Shown piece by piece: positions 1 to 9,211 of a stretch of 64,000 nt of DNA (the first letter of the stretch is position 1; every line of letters starts with the position of its first letter). The DNA is from CAYNNQ01 sp051748085 (GTDB taxonomy: Bacteria; Desulfobacterota; Desulfovibrionia; Desulfovibrionales; Desulfonatronovibrionaceae). The stretch covers positions 1-64,000 of the forward strand of contig JBNJHA010000007.1 in assembly GCA_051748085.1 (NCBI GenBank), in the 5' to 3' direction. The notes beneath the pieces were generated by a model. It was not told where the DNA came from and made no database searches. It saw only the letters and a program-made list of their open reading frames with translations. A program made the translations under genes and the position numbers.

Positions 1-92
1 CACCCGGATGTCATTCTGAGCGAACGAAGTGAGAGAAGAATCTCGCGGCGAACTTTGCCTGCCGCCGAAAGCAAGGCCTAAACCAACTGAAT
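1..92. repeat. Direct repeat R1, left copy (CATTCTGAGCGAACGAAG type)
   Basis: This stretch is nearly identical to 1324-1412 (only a few substitutions), so the two copies are about 1.32 kb apart in direct orientation and enclose the mntA-hepT pair. The sequence belongs to a widespread class of intergenic repeats with opposed halves (CATTCTGAGCGAACGAAGTG and GAGAAGAATCT). The rest of the stretch before the first gene (93-352) has no convincing gene. Its part at 104-155 (GGATTCTTCGGCAGGCTGG and following) recurs near 1539-1590. Confidence 0.8.
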
Positions 93-352
93 TCAGGGAT
101 TCTTCGGCAGGCTGGAGACTGGAGACCAGAGACAAAAAACCGGAAATTCAGACGCAAACGCCATAGTACTTTTTAGAGCCGCCTTTTTGATGTCTCACTC
201 TCATTGGCACGGAGTGGTCGTCATTACCGCAAATCAAATCCTGAGGCCCGAACATATTTTATGTCTGTCCATTTCCAAATTTAAGCTTGTCCACACCGAC
301 TTAATTTATTATGTTAAAAGAATATCATACGTGACGGAAGGATATCCTGGAG

Positions 353-751
353 ATGCTGATGCTTGCTAAGAATGAAATAGACATTATAATCCGGATTATC
401 GGACAGGACTCGCGAATAATAGCGGCGTATCTTTTGGGCAGCGCCGCTTCCGGAACGATGCGCGGGGACAGTGATGTGGATTTGGCTGTCCTGGTATCTG
501 ATAATGAGTCCTTAAGCAGCATGGAAAGATTAGATCTGGCATCGGATATAGCGCTTGCAACCGGCCGTGTAGCAGACATAGGAGAAATAAGCCCGGACAA
601 TCTTGTCTATTCCAAGGAGGCGGTACTGGGTGGAAAACGAATATTTATCAGGGAGGGGGCGGAAACGGAAATGAAAATCTCTCGAATTCTGGGAATGTAT
701 ATTGTGTTTAATGAAGCCAGACAGGAAATTATCAATGCCTATCAGTCCTGA
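353..751 (+). CDS. mntA: MntA-type minimal nucleotidyltransferase antitoxin
   Basis: Small nucleotidyltransferase of the MntA family, the antitoxin of type VII toxin-antitoxin pairs. In this family it neutralises HepT by adding AMP to a tyrosine. The active-site signature is visible near residues 30-45: a GSAASG loop followed by SDVDLAV, which fits the GS(x)10DxD pattern. At about 130 residues it has the usual length. Two starts are possible: ATG at 353, or ATG at 359, which has GGAG six bases upstream and is preferred on ribosome-site grounds. The end overlaps the downstream hepT start by 17 bases, typical of translational coupling. The pair lies between direct copies of repeat R1. Confidence 0.85.
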   Translation: MLMLAKNEIDIIIRIIGQDSRIIAAYLLGSAASGTMRGDSDVDLAVLVSDNESLSSMERLDLASDIALATGRVADIGEISPDNLVYSKEAVLGGKRIFIREGAETEMKISRILGMYIVFNEARQEIINAYQS

Positions 752-1154
752 TGATGTCTGCAGGAACAAGGCGGCGATCATAGAAAGGGCCATCCGCAGG
801 ATGAAGCAGGAATATGATTTTGATCCGGAGCTTGAGGATTACTCTCATGTAGATGCCCTGATTTTGAATATTGAAAGGGCATGTCAGGCGGCTATCGATC
901 TTGCCATGCATTTGGTTTCCAGAGAGCACCTGGGAATGCCGCAAAGCAACGCGGATTGCTTTCGTCTCCTGCACCGGGCGGAAATAATCACACATGATAC
1001 AATGCGCAATATGGTTTCCATGGTTGGTTTTAGAAATGTGGCCATACACGAATATCAAGGGCTCGATATGAATATTATACACAATATCGCCCGGGAAAAA
1101 TGGCAATCGCTTGTAAAATTCTGCTCTGAAACAGGAATGAAAATACAACCCTGA
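735..1154 (+). CDS. hepT: HepT-like toxin ribonuclease (HEPN domain)
   Basis: HEPN-domain protein of the HepT family, the toxin partner of MntA and an RNA-cleaving nuclease in characterised members. The hallmark RX4HXY motif is present near the C-terminus as RNVAIHEY. Its Tyr is the residue that MntA modifies in studied systems. The protein is 139 residues and mostly helical. I chose ATG at 735, inside the end of mntA, because GGAAA lies just upstream and the N-terminus (MPISPDDVC) fits the family. An in-frame start at 702 would add unsupported residues. Mechanism is inferred from family knowledge. Confidence 0.85.
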   Translation: MPISPDDVCRNKAAIIERAIRRMKQEYDFDPELEDYSHVDALILNIERACQAAIDLAMHLVSREHLGMPQSNADCFRLLHRAEIITHDTMRNMVSMVGFRNVAIHEYQGLDMNIIHNIAREKWQSLVKFCSETGMKIQP

Positions 1155-1323
1155 ACGTATATTTACCCCGCTACACATAGGGATTCTTCGGTCGCGAAAC
1201 GCTCCTTCAGAATGACAAGAGAAAAAACGCCGATACTTTTGCCTCTGACGGCGCCGTTCCCTTCATTGTTCTCTATGCCATAATGCCGCGAATTATGCCC
1301 CGCCCCCGGAAACCAACTCTCAT

Positions 1324-1590
1324 CACCCGGATGTCATTCTGAGCGAACGAAGTGAGAGAAGAATCTCGCGGCGAACTTTGCCTGCCGCCGAAAGCAAAGC
1401 CTAAGCCAACTGCATTTATGGTGGACCCCTGATCCGTGATCCCGAACCTGATCCGGGACAGGGGTGACGAATATGGAAGAACCGGCAATGGCGGTCTGAA
1501 TAAAATTTAGAGCAACGTCCTTACCCCGCTGCACATAGGGATTCTTTGGCAGGCCGGAGACTGGAGACCAGGAACAAGAAACTGGAATTT
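1324..1590. repeat. Direct repeat R1, right copy, plus neighbouring repeat fragments
   Basis: 1324-1412 repeats bases 1-89. 1539-1590 repeats the block at 104-155. Between them is another palindromic-looking block (GATCCGTGATCCCGAACC, then CTGATCCGGGACAGGGGTG). A shorter fragment with GGATTCTTCGGTCGCGAAAC is at about 1180. A further module containing GCGTCTTTGCGGTTCAA (family D) sits at about 1638-1656. The whole gap 1155-1677 is repeat-derived and I see no gene in it. Confidence 0.7.
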
Positions 1591-1677
1591 GGATTCAGCC
1601 GTTTGGATTATTTGCCCGGGGTCTGAACTTTGCGGACTTTGCGTCTTTGCGGTTCAACGTACTTTTTATGACTTTTT

Positions 1678-2520
1678 TCATAACAAATGGAACTTGCTTT
1701 CCTTTCCAGTCAAAACAGTCAGGAAAAAGTCGTCCTTTTTTATCCATTCCAAGGCAAGATCATTTCTGCGGGCAAGCCTTTTTGCCGTACCCAGACCGAC
1801 TCCCGTGCCATGCACCTTGCTTTGGTCTATATCATTTTTGATTAACAGATAGGGGCGATTCCGGCTTATTCCGGTGCGCACGGAAATTTTAGAGCGGGAA
1901 TAACGGACCGAATTCTCAATCAGGATATAAACTATGGCCTCAACTTCAGACTTGATGCATTTAACCCGGACCGGAACAAGATCAACCGAAGCCCCTTTTA
2001 GTTCCTCTTTAAAATCATCAAGGACTTTCCGGGTCAGGGAGGACAAATCCACTTTTTCCGGTTCCGGCTCCTCGCTGGCCGTATCCTTGATGATCCGCAG
2101 AATATTCTGAAAATCCCGCTCCAGAAAAGAGCGGCCGGCTTCAAGACGCTGCAATGCCTTCCGGCTTCCCGTTTCACGGAACAACTCAAAGTCAACCCGC
2201 TGCGCGGCCAGGAAATTGCCCAGTTTATGTGAAACCGCCTGCAAAAGAAGCTGCTGATATTCCCTGGTTCTTTCCTTGTACCGCCTGTAGCGCCTGAAAA
2301 GCTGAAAAAAAAGATAGGCGACGGCTATAACCAGGATCACTTCCCACAAAAGGACGTTATAAATCATCACCCGGGCCTTTTCGCTCCAGCTTTCCCAAAC
2401 CATGAACGACAATTGGTAGTCAATTATCAAAAAGGCGATATCCAGAAGCAGCAGACAAAGAAAAAATACCAGCGCAAAATTGACGACCAGCTTGAACTCG
2501 GATTTTACTTTAGTTTTGAT
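1678..2520 (-). CDS. Membrane sensor histidine kinase, probable ATC start
   Basis: Two-component sensor kinase transcribed with the OmpR-type regulator just upstream. Counting from the proposed start it is 280 residues: a basic N-terminus (KTKVKSEFK), a membrane helix at about 11-30, a short external loop, a second helix at about 54-74, a phosphoacceptor box VSHKLGN with His98, an N-box (ILIENSVRYS) and a G-box (GTGVGLGTAKRL). No ATG, GTG or TTG precedes the first helix. AGGAGG followed by five bases and an ATC codon (2518-2520) is the natural start. A TTG at 2430 would remove helix 1. The extracytoplasmic sensor part is tiny, so the stimulus may be in the membrane. Confidence 0.8.
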   Translation of the reverse strand: MKTKVKSEFKLVVNFALVFFLCLLLLDIAFLIIDYQLSFMVWESWSEKARVMIYNVLLWEVILVIAVAYLFFQLFRRYRRYKERTREYQQLLLQAVSHKLGNFLAAQRVDFELFRETGSRKALQRLEAGRSFLERDFQNILRIIKDTASEEPEPEKVDLSSLTRKVLDDFKEELKGASVDLVPVRVKCIKSEVEAIVYILIENSVRYSRSKISVRTGISRNRPYLLIKNDIDQSKVHGTGVGLGTAKRLARRNDLALEWIKKDDFFLTVLTGKESKFHLL

Positions 2521-2583
2521 TTTGTCCTCCTGGTAGAGCCGGTTTGATATTCACAATATATCTTGCAACTATTCTGGATACGA

Positions 2584-2678
2584 AAAAGTTCACCGGATTT
2601 TTTGAATTTCAGGATAAGAACACATTAGAAAGCCGCAGGCCGAAAGCATGCGTAGAAAAAAATTGGTGAACAGATACT
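2584..2678. repeat. GTTCACC-ended element (family A), short copy
   Basis: Left end GTTCACCGGATTTTTTG at about 2588 and right end AAATTGGTGAACAGATAC finishing at about 2676 are inverted relative to each other. The middle carries TTAGAAAGCCGCAGGCCGAAAG, the core shared with other family A copies. It sits between the response regulator and its kinase, so the two-component mRNA would contain it. Confidence 0.75.
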
Positions 2679-2690
2679 ATATCTTTACCC

Positions 2691-3335
2691 TCATATATCC
2701 AGGCGATAGCCCCGGGCCTTATGGGTAACAATACTTTCCGGAGGAATCACCTTGCGGATCTCGCCGATATAATGGCGGACAACATCATCCCCGACGGTCA
2801 CATCCGGCCAGACAGTCTGGAGCATGACATTCTTGGGAACCAGCTCGCCGCGGTAGCGGATAAGCAGTTTGAGAAGCTCCCAGGCCTTTGCCGGCAGGTC
2901 CTCTTCCCGGCCGTTCCGGGTTATGATCTGGGCATTCAGATCAATTCTCGCGTCGCCGATTATAACCTCTTCATTCCGCCCGTCCCGTCGCAAAAGGGCT
3001 TTGATGCGCAGTACCAATTCCAGGGGTTCAAAAGGCTTGGTCAGATAATCGTCCGCTCCCAGCTCAAAACACAGTTTTTTATCCCCTAAATCCGCCTTGG
3101 CTGTCAGGACCAAAACCGGCAATTTATATCCCGCGCTCCTTAAACTGCGGAGCAGATCCTCTCCCCGGCCGTGTTTCAAAATAAGGTCCAAAACCAGGAC
3201 ATCAAAACCCGCGGCCGATTCGGCATTGAATTCCCGGTCATCAGCAAGCCATTGAATATCAAACCCCCGGCTTCGCAAATATTCTTCCAGGCTGGCCCCA
3301 AGGGAAGGATCGTCCTCTAGCAGAAGCACGCGCAT
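2691..3335 (-). CDS. OmpR/PhoB-family response regulator
   Basis: DNA-binding response regulator of 214 residues. The receiver domain (1-115) shows the acidic pair D8/D9, the phosphoacceptor D50 (in VLVLDL), T78 and K100 (YLTKPF). The C-terminal winged helix (about 120-214) carries the OmpR-type pattern ending in THKARGYRLDI. ATG at 3335 is chosen because GAGGTAA lies seven bases upstream. A TTG one codon earlier is less likely. It is followed at 2520 by its cognate kinase with a 170-bp gap filled by a family A repeat. Targets cannot be told from the sequence. Confidence 0.9.
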   Translation of the reverse strand: MRVLLLEDDPSLGASLEEYLRSRGFDIQWLADDREFNAESAAGFDVLVLDLILKHGRGEDLLRSLRSAGYKLPVLVLTAKADLGDKKLCFELGADDYLTKPFEPLELVLRIKALLRRDGRNEEVIIGDARIDLNAQIITRNGREEDLPAKAWELLKLLIRYRGELVPKNVMLQTVWPDVTVGDDVVRHYIGEIRKVIPPESIVTHKARGYRLDI

Positions 3336-3836
3336 CAACTTACCTCACAATTTTTACTCCCTGGCGCTGCATGTGGAGTTTATTTACCGGACACCCTTTT
3401 GAATACATTTAACGTTTGACTCGAACCTATGGACTGCTTATCAAATTTAGGAAAAATTGTAACCATGCATCGCCAGCAAAAATTCACCGGTTTTTTTGCG
3501 TGTGTTTGCTGAATAAATGTGTTCACGCATCCCTCAAACAACACAATAACCTGTAATAATTGATAATATTTAAAAAAGTCCCGCCCTTGCCCATTTGTCG
3601 ATTTAGCGTTAAGGAATTATGTTTTTCGGTCGACAGAAACCCGGCCCAGGATTTATGCCAATTCCATTTTACTGTCTATTTTCCTGCCCTGAAAAAAACA
3701 TCAAACTCAGCAGGTTTACACTCAATCCGCGCATAAAAACCATTTGCAGAGCCGGTTCGGTTTATGGTTCTTGCACACGTCAACCATGATCAGAACCGCG
3801 TGTCGGCCCGCAACTTTTGAAGAACACGGAGCTTGA
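3336..3836. other. Divergent intergenic region with a solo family A half-element
   Basis: Non-coding gap between the leftward two-component operon and the rightward oxidoreductase, so promoters for both should lie here. A degenerate left end of a GTTCACC element (ATTCACCGGTTTTTTTGCG followed by TTTGCTGAATAAATG) is at about 3482-3519. No convincing ORF or RNA gene was seen. Confidence 0.5.
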
Positions 3837-6800
3837 ATGCCTAGAAGAAAGCCTCATATATCGCTGCCCCCGGAACAGGTAGTCCGCCGGGTACTCAAAA
3901 TGGGAACGGATCAATTTTCCTCCTGGCCGGAATCGGTTCGGGAACTGGCCTTCAGCCTGGCGGCTGAACTGTTCATTATCCGCTACAATCCATTTATTGA
4001 CTCAACCCTGGTAATCAAAAGCGTCTGGTCCCGGCTGAACGCTGAACGATCGGCCTTATCCGAGGATTACTACCGGCAGATCCAGTCCTGTCTGGAAAAT
4101 TATATCCGGGAATTCGAACAGGACATGGAATTTGTTTCCAATGTCCTGCGCGAACTGAAAAAAATCCTGCCCGAAAACAACTATTCCTCCGATCCGCATA
4201 TCCGGGTGGCCTGTTCCACTGACGCTACCGACCTGCGCATGGAGCTTCCCATGCTGGTTCTGTTTCCGGACAGCACCCTGCAGATACAGCAAATCGTACA
4301 GCTGGCCAACAGACTCGGATTCAGCCTCATACCCCGGGGCGGAGGGTCCGGCCTGACCGGCGGCGCAGTGCCCGGGCGCGGCCGTTGCGCAATTCTGAGC
4401 CTGAGCCGGATGAAGGAAATTATTTCTATTGATAAGGAAGACCTGGTCCTGTGTTGTCAAACCGGGACCACGACCCTGGATGCGATCAAGGCCGTGGAAA
4501 GACAGGGACTTCTTTTCACCGTGGATCCGGCATCAAAATCCGCGTCCTCAGTCGGAGGAAATGTCTCCGAAAATGCCGGCGGACCGTTCGCATTTGAATA
4601 CGGGACAACGGTCGATAATATTCTGAGCTACAAAATGGTCCGCCCGGACGGAGCGCTGATTGAAGTCAAACGCCAAAACCATCCCCGGCACAAGATCATG
4701 CCCGAAGAGTCCCCGGTATTTGAGGTCCTGGACTCGGAAGGCGAAATTCTGGAAACCATCACCCTGAACGGAGATGAAATCCGGACCCCGGGGCTGGGCA
4801 AGGACGTAACCAACAAATATCTGGGCGGCCTGCCCGGAATACAAAAGGAAGGCGTGGACGGAGTAATCACCGATGTCTGCTTCACCCTTCACCCGCGCAT
4901 GTCCAAATCCCGGGTCCTGTGCCTGGAATTTTTCGGCGCTTCCATGCGCAATGCCATGTATGTCATCCGGGATATCGTCGGCCTCAGGGACAAAATCAGA
5001 AAGAGCGGCGATCTGGTCAAGATTTCCGCCCTGGAGGAATTCGGCTCCAAATACGTCAAGGCTATTGAATACGGCAAAAAATCAGATCAATACGAAGGAG
5101 AGCCGATCTCCGTTTTACTCGTCCAGCTCGACTCGGACAATGAACCGGCTTTGAATGAAACCGTGCAGAACATCGTGGATATTGCCACCCCTTACGACCA
5201 GGTGGACATCTTTGTCGCCCGGGACGAGCATGAGGCTGATGTTTTCTGGGAAGACCGGCACAAGCTCTCGGCAATAGCCAAGCGCACCAGTGGATTTAAA
5301 ATAAATGAAGACGTGGTCATCCCCCTGAATGTAATCCCGGAATTTTCGGACTTTATTGAAAAAATGAACCTGTATTATCTGGCCAAGGCCTACAGAAAGG
5401 CTTTGACCGAGGTCCTGGAACTGGAAGATATACGTTTAGGTGACGAATTTATCGACATGGAAATGGATGTGGCCCGCTCCATTCTGCAGCAGGATACGTC
5501 CAAACAGGAAATATCCGAGCAGGAACTCGAACTGCAGATAGAATTCTTTTTCCTTGACCTGAAAAACAGATACCCGGATATCAGCCGGGAATTATCCCGG
5601 ATTCTGGACCGTTTGAAAAAGACCAGAATAGTCATAGCCAACCACATGCACGCCGGAGACGGAAACTGCCACGTCAATCTGCCGGTCAATTCCAATGATC
5701 CGGAAATGATGCATCAGGCCGAGGAGGCGGCCGAAAAAGTTTTTGCGCGCGTACTGGAGCTTGGCGGACAAATATCCGGCGAGCACGGCATAGGCATCAC
5801 TAAAATTGCTTTTCTGGACGAAAACAAGATTGAAGCTCTGAAGACATACAAGGAAAAAGTAGACCCGGAAAACATCTTTAATCCGGCCAAACTGACCCGC
5901 AGGGAGATGCCGGTAAGCTCATATACCTTTTCCTTTAATCAGCTGATTGAAGATATCATGCGCACCGGCATCAAGGACAAGGAAAAGCTTACCGCCATGC
6001 TGCGCGATATTCAGGTCTGTACCCGCTGCGGCAAGTGCAAGCAGGTCTGTCCCATGTTCATTCCGCAGGAGGGATTCCTGTTTCATCCCCGGAACAAAAA
6101 TCTGGTCCTCGGCGCGATGATTGAGGCCATCTACTACAGCCAGCTGATATTCGGGGAGCCGGACATAAAACTTCTGCACGGCCTGCGCGAATATATGGAG
6201 CATTGCACGGCCTGCGGCAAATGCATGCAGGTCTGCCCGGTAAAAATAGATAATGCCTCTGTGGCTCTGAACATGCGCGCTTTTCTGGACGAGAGGCACG
6301 CCGGGGGACATCCGGTCAAAACCAAAGTCCTCGATTTTCTGAGCCGCAATCCGGGAAAATACGCTCCAAGGGCGGCCCGTCTTGCCGGCGCGGGACAAAT
6401 GGTCCAGAACAGGGTCACCGGACTCATACCCTCGGCGTGGAGATCGCGGATTCAAAACCCGCTGTGGCGTTCTTCCGGACCGCAGACCGGTCTTGTCAAT
6501 CTTTACGATGTCCTGCGTTCACAGCACAAAAACATATTCACCCCGCACCGGGACACGCAGCGCACTGTCCTTTATTTCCCGGGATGCGGCGGCGGACTGT
6601 TCTACAAAGACATCGCCCTGGCTACCATCTTTTTGCTCCTGCGCACCGATACCTGCGTAATTCTGCCTCCGGGTCATATGTGCTGCGGATATCCTCTTTT
6701 GTCCGCCGGGGCCCTGCAGTCTTTTAAGCGCATAAAAAAGAACAACAGGAACACCCTGCAGCACACGCTCAACTCCGGATGGGAAGAAGGACTCAGACCG

Positions 6801-7346
6801 GACGCGGTGCTCACGGCCTGCGGCACCTGTCGCGAAGGCCTTGCCGACTACGCCTTAAAGACTCCCAGAGGTGAATTGCGGCACCTGGATGTTCTGCAGT
6901 ACCTGCTTTCCAGACTGCCGGAACTAAGGGATTACGACTCCCGGCCTTTGGTCTACCATTCGGCCTGCCACGCCGAATGGAGCGGGGTTAATCCCGCCGC
7001 TTCCGGAGAAATCTACGCCGCGAAACTGGAAGACAGACTGGGAACCAGAATCCAGATTTCTCCCGGATGCTGCGGTGAAAGCGGAATGGGAGCCTTGAGT
7101 TCACCGGAAATATACAATGTGATTCGCAAAAGAAAAATGGAGAGGCTGCATTCGGAAATGGCCGCCTATCCGGAGGACAGACCCGTGCTTGTCGGCTGCC
7201 CTTCCTGCAAAATAGGCATCCGCCGCAGTCTTATCCAGCTCAGGGACGCGCATAAGGTGCTGCACGCAATTGAATTCCTGGCCAGCCTGATCGGCGGGAA
7301 AACCTGGAAAAAAGAACTGGCCCGGATGCTGAACGGGAAGAAATAG
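3837..7346 (+). CDS. FAD/Fe-S D-lactate or glycolate-type dehydrogenase, single-chain fusion
   Basis: Very large 1169-residue oxidoreductase that joins a GlcD-like flavoprotein to a GlcF-like iron-sulfur protein. The FAD-binding (PCMH) loop PRGGGSGLTGGAVPGRG is at about 167. HMHAGDGNCHVN and GEHGIGITK near 600-650 belong to the C-terminal FAD-oxidase domain. Two [4Fe-4S] ferredoxin-type motifs follow: CTRCGKCKQVCP at about 727 and CTACGKCMQVCP at about 790. CCG-type cysteine-rich domains come last (GCGGG with CCGYPL, then CHAEW with SPGCCGES). Single-chain versions are common in sulfate reducers and are thought to oxidise D-lactate or another 2-hydroxy acid, passing electrons to membrane carriers. 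The exact substrate cannot be read here. It appears monocistronic. Confidence 0.85.
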   Translation: MPRRKPHISLPPEQVVRRVLKMGTDQFSSWPESVRELAFSLAAELFIIRYNPFIDSTLVIKSVWSRLNAERSALSEDYYRQIQSCLENYIREFEQDMEFVSNVLRELKKILPENNYSSDPHIRVACSTDATDLRMELPMLVLFPDSTLQIQQIVQLANRLGFSLIPRGGGSGLTGGAVPGRGRCAILSLSRMKEIISIDKEDLVLCCQTGTTTLDAIKAVERQGLLFTVDPASKSASSVGGNVSENAGGPFAFEYGTTVDNILSYKMVRPDGALIEVKRQNHPRHKIMPEESPVFEVLDSEGEILETITLNGDEIRTPGLGKDVTNKYLGGLPGIQKEGVDGVITDVCFTLHPRMSKSRVLCLEFFGASMRNAMYVIRDIVGLRDKIRKSGDLVKISALEEFGSKYVKAIEYGKKSDQYEGEPISVLLVQLDSDNEPALNETVQNIVDIATPYDQVDIFVARDEHEADVFWEDRHKLSAIAKRTSGFKINEDVVIPLNVIPEFSDFIEKMNLYYLAKAYRKALTEVLELEDIRLGDEFIDMEMDVARSILQQDTSKQEISEQELELQIEFFFLDLKNRYPDISRELSRILDRLKKTRIVIANHMHAGDGNCHVNLPVNSNDPEMMHQAEEAAEKVFARVLELGGQISGEHGIGITKIAFLDENKIEALKTYKEKVDPENIFNPAKLTRREMPVSSYTFSFNQLIEDIMRTGIKDKEKLTAMLRDIQVCTRCGKCKQVCPMFIPQEGFLFHPRNKNLVLGAMIEAIYYSQLIFGEPDIKLLHGLREYMEHCTACGKCMQVCPVKIDNASVALNMRAFLDERHAGGHPVKTKVLDFLSRNPGKYAPRAARLAGAGQMVQNRVTGLIPSAWRSRIQNPLWRSSGPQTGLVNLYDVLRSQHKNIFTPHRDTQRTVLYFPGCGGGLFYKDIALATIFLLLRTDTCVILPPGHMCCGYPLLSAGALQSFKRIKKNNRNTLQHTLNSGWEEGLRPDAVLTACGTCREGLADYALKTPRGELRHLDVLQYLLSRLPELRDYDSRPLVYHSACHAEWSGVNPAASGEIYAAKLEDRLGTRIQISPGCCGESGMGALSSPEIYNVIRKRKMERLHSEMAAYPEDRPVLVGCPSCKIGIRRSLIQLRDAHKVLHAIEFLASLIGGKTWKKELARMLNGKK

Positions 7347-7757
7347 ATGGATGAGCCCGCGAATCACGAGAATGGACGCGAATGGGAAAAAGCTCATACT
7401 AAAAATTTTGAACCCGACTCCGGGGCCGGAAATTTGGCATCAAAAAATAGCCGGACGCAACATAAATAATCCGGTTCCTTTCACAAGTATGAGCAAAATT
7501 TTATTGGGATAATCCAAATCGAAATCGGGATCGAAATCGAAATAATATGTCATTCCGTGCGGGAGAACTCCTCGGCTTATGGATTCGATTTCGATAGCGA
7601 TTTCGGTCCCGAAGAAAGAAAATCCCAATAAGCGGATGCACTGGACGCTCATTCTTAGCGCCGGTGTTCCTTGGCGTTATCAAAGACCCTGCAATCACTA
7701 CTGAAGTATCGGAGAACCAAAAAGGTGTCTTGTACAAATCCTGGAGAAAACCTTTAG
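7347..7757. other. Intergenic region before ruvX, mostly repeat
   Basis: No gene seen. Its main content is the AAATCGAAATCG element at 7501-7631 (separate entry). The part before it contains no clear terminator for the oxidoreductase. GGAG 11 bases before ATG at 7758 is the ruvX ribosome site. Confidence 0.5.
7501..7631. repeat. GATTTCGAT element (family B), copy 1
   Basis: A 131-bp element with inverted ends TTATTGGGAT and AATCCCAATAA. Inside are two opposed runs of AAATCGAAATCG / CGATTTCGATAG flanking a centre with ATTCCGTGCGGGAGAACTCC. It is the inverted counterpart of the copy at 17767-17899, with the same order of modules on the opposite strand. It could fold into a long hairpin. It contains no gene. 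Confidence 0.85.
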
Positions 7758-8174
7758 ATGCGCTATCTGGGAATTGATTTCGGCATAAAAAGAGTGGGCC
7801 TGGCCTTGAGCGACACAGCCGGAACCCTGGCCTTTCCCCTGCAGACAATTGTGCGCACCACGCGCCGGGAACTATTTGACCGACTTCTGGAGTGCATCGA
7901 GCAAAACAAAATTGACGCAGTGGTCCTGGGCATCCCTTACGGACTTGACGGTCAAACGACCCCAAGCACACGGCAGGCCCTGAATTTCCGGGACAGCTTG
8001 AGCCGCCGCATATCCCGGCCCATCTTGACCATTGACGAATCCTTTTCCACTTCCGAGGCCGTGGATCTTTTGCGGGAAACAGGGAAAAAACCGTTTCGGG
8101 GAGAAATTGTCGATCACCTGGCGGCCGCGGTAATTCTGCAGAGATTCCTTGACGACCGGGACGGCTTGGATTAG
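7758..8174 (+). CDS. ruvX: Putative pre-16S rRNA nuclease / Holliday junction resolvase, YqgF family
   Basis: RNase H-fold nuclease of the YqgF/RuvX family, 138 residues, the normal size. Members process the 5' end of pre-16S rRNA in E. coli; some were described as junction resolvases. The N-terminus RYLGIDFGIKRVGLA carries the first catalytic Asp, VVLGIPYGLDG follows the second strand, and TIDESFSTSEA plus the DHLAAAVILQ segment supply further acidic residues. It is followed after 10 bases by mltG, the pairing seen in many proteobacteria. Confidence 0.9.
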   Translation: MRYLGIDFGIKRVGLALSDTAGTLAFPLQTIVRTTRRELFDRLLECIEQNKIDAVVLGIPYGLDGQTTPSTRQALNFRDSLSRRISRPILTIDESFSTSEAVDLLRETGKKPFRGEIVDHLAAAVILQRFLDDRDGLD

Positions 8175-8184
8175 CTCCGGACTG

Positions 8185-9189
8185 ATGCGCAAGCTGCTGA
8201 TTACCTCTCTGGGGATCCTTTTTCTGGGCCTTACAATCACATTATCCGTCGGGACGTATGTAAACCATTCCATGACCCGGGCACAGGACGAATCCGGCCG
8301 GGATATATTAATAAAAATAGATCCGGGCGAAGGCTTCGCCGCCATAGAAAAAAAACTGGCTGACAGGAAACTTCTGCATTCGCCGCAAGTGTTCATGCTC
8401 TGGGCCAAATTCACCGGCAAGGCTTCCCGCATTCAGGCCGGAGAATTCCGGCTGAACACCTCCTGGTCCCAGGCCCGAATACTTGAACACCTGGTATCCG
8501 GCCAGGAGGCCCTGCATAAACTGCGCATACCCGAGGGTCTCGCCTGGTGGGAAACAGCCGCTTTGGCTGAAAAAGCCGGTTTATGCACCAGAAAAGACTT
8601 TTCCCGGGCCATGGCCAACTGCACGCTTTTGCGCGAGCTGCAGATAAAGGCGGATACGGCGGAAGGATTTCTGTTTCCGGACACCTATCTTTTGCCCAAA
8701 AGAAAACACGGCAATGCAGCCAAGATCCTGGCCGCCCTTGTCAACAGATTCTGGTCAGCCACACAAGGCCTGTGGGCAGAAATGAATTTCGAGGCTATCC
8801 GGGACAAAGTCATCCTGGCCTCCCTGGTGGAAAAGGAAACCGGCGCGCCGGAAGAAAGGCGCAGAATCGCCGGAGTCCTGGCCAACCGGCTGCAGAAGGG
8901 CATGCGCCTGCAATGCGACCCCACGGTCATCTATGGAATAGGATTGGATTTCGACGGAAATCTAAAGAAAAAGGATCTTCTGAACAAGGGCAATTCCTTC
9001 AATACATACCGCCACGCCGGTCTCCCTCCGGGACCGATCTGCTCTCCGGGACTGGAGGCTGTAAAGGCCGCGCTCAATCCTGAAAAACATGATTTCCTGT
9101 ACTTCGTGTCCAAAGGCGACGGGACACACAAGTTCAGCCGCACGCTTCGGGAACACAACCGGGCGGTCAGAAAATTTCAATTACAATAA
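8185..9189 (+). CDS. mltG: Endolytic murein transglycosylase MltG
   Basis: Inner-membrane lytic transglycosylase (YceG family) that cuts nascent peptidoglycan glycan strands and so sets their length. It has 334 residues from ATG at 8185: one N-terminal membrane helix (about 4-25), a LysM-like region (IDPGEGFAAIEKKL), then the YceG catalytic domain with VILASLVEKETG, which contains the catalytic Glu, and the FNTYRHAGLPPGPICSPG signature. An in-frame TTG at 8149 would overlap ruvX and precede the signal anchor, so it is rejected. Probably co-transcribed with ruvX. Confidence 0.92.
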   Translation: MRKLLITSLGILFLGLTITLSVGTYVNHSMTRAQDESGRDILIKIDPGEGFAAIEKKLADRKLLHSPQVFMLWAKFTGKASRIQAGEFRLNTSWSQARILEHLVSGQEALHKLRIPEGLAWWETAALAEKAGLCTRKDFSRAMANCTLLRELQIKADTAEGFLFPDTYLLPKRKHGNAAKILAALVNRFWSATQGLWAEMNFEAIRDKVILASLVEKETGAPEERRRIAGVLANRLQKGMRLQCDPTVIYGIGLDFDGNLKKKDLLNKGNSFNTYRHAGLPPGPICSPGLEAVKAALNPEKHDFLYFVSKGDGTHKFSRTLREHNRAVRKFQLQ

Positions 9190-9211
9190 CCTGACAACGG
9201 GTAACTGCGCA

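Noticed and set aside
702..734. Earlier start for hepT
   Set aside because: It would extend into mntA without a ribosome site; ATG 735 has one and fits the family.
7501..7631. Possible CRISPR-like array in the GATTTCGAT region
   Set aside because: Repeats are short, overlapping and inverted with no regular spacers, and no cas genes are near; it is one hairpin-like element.
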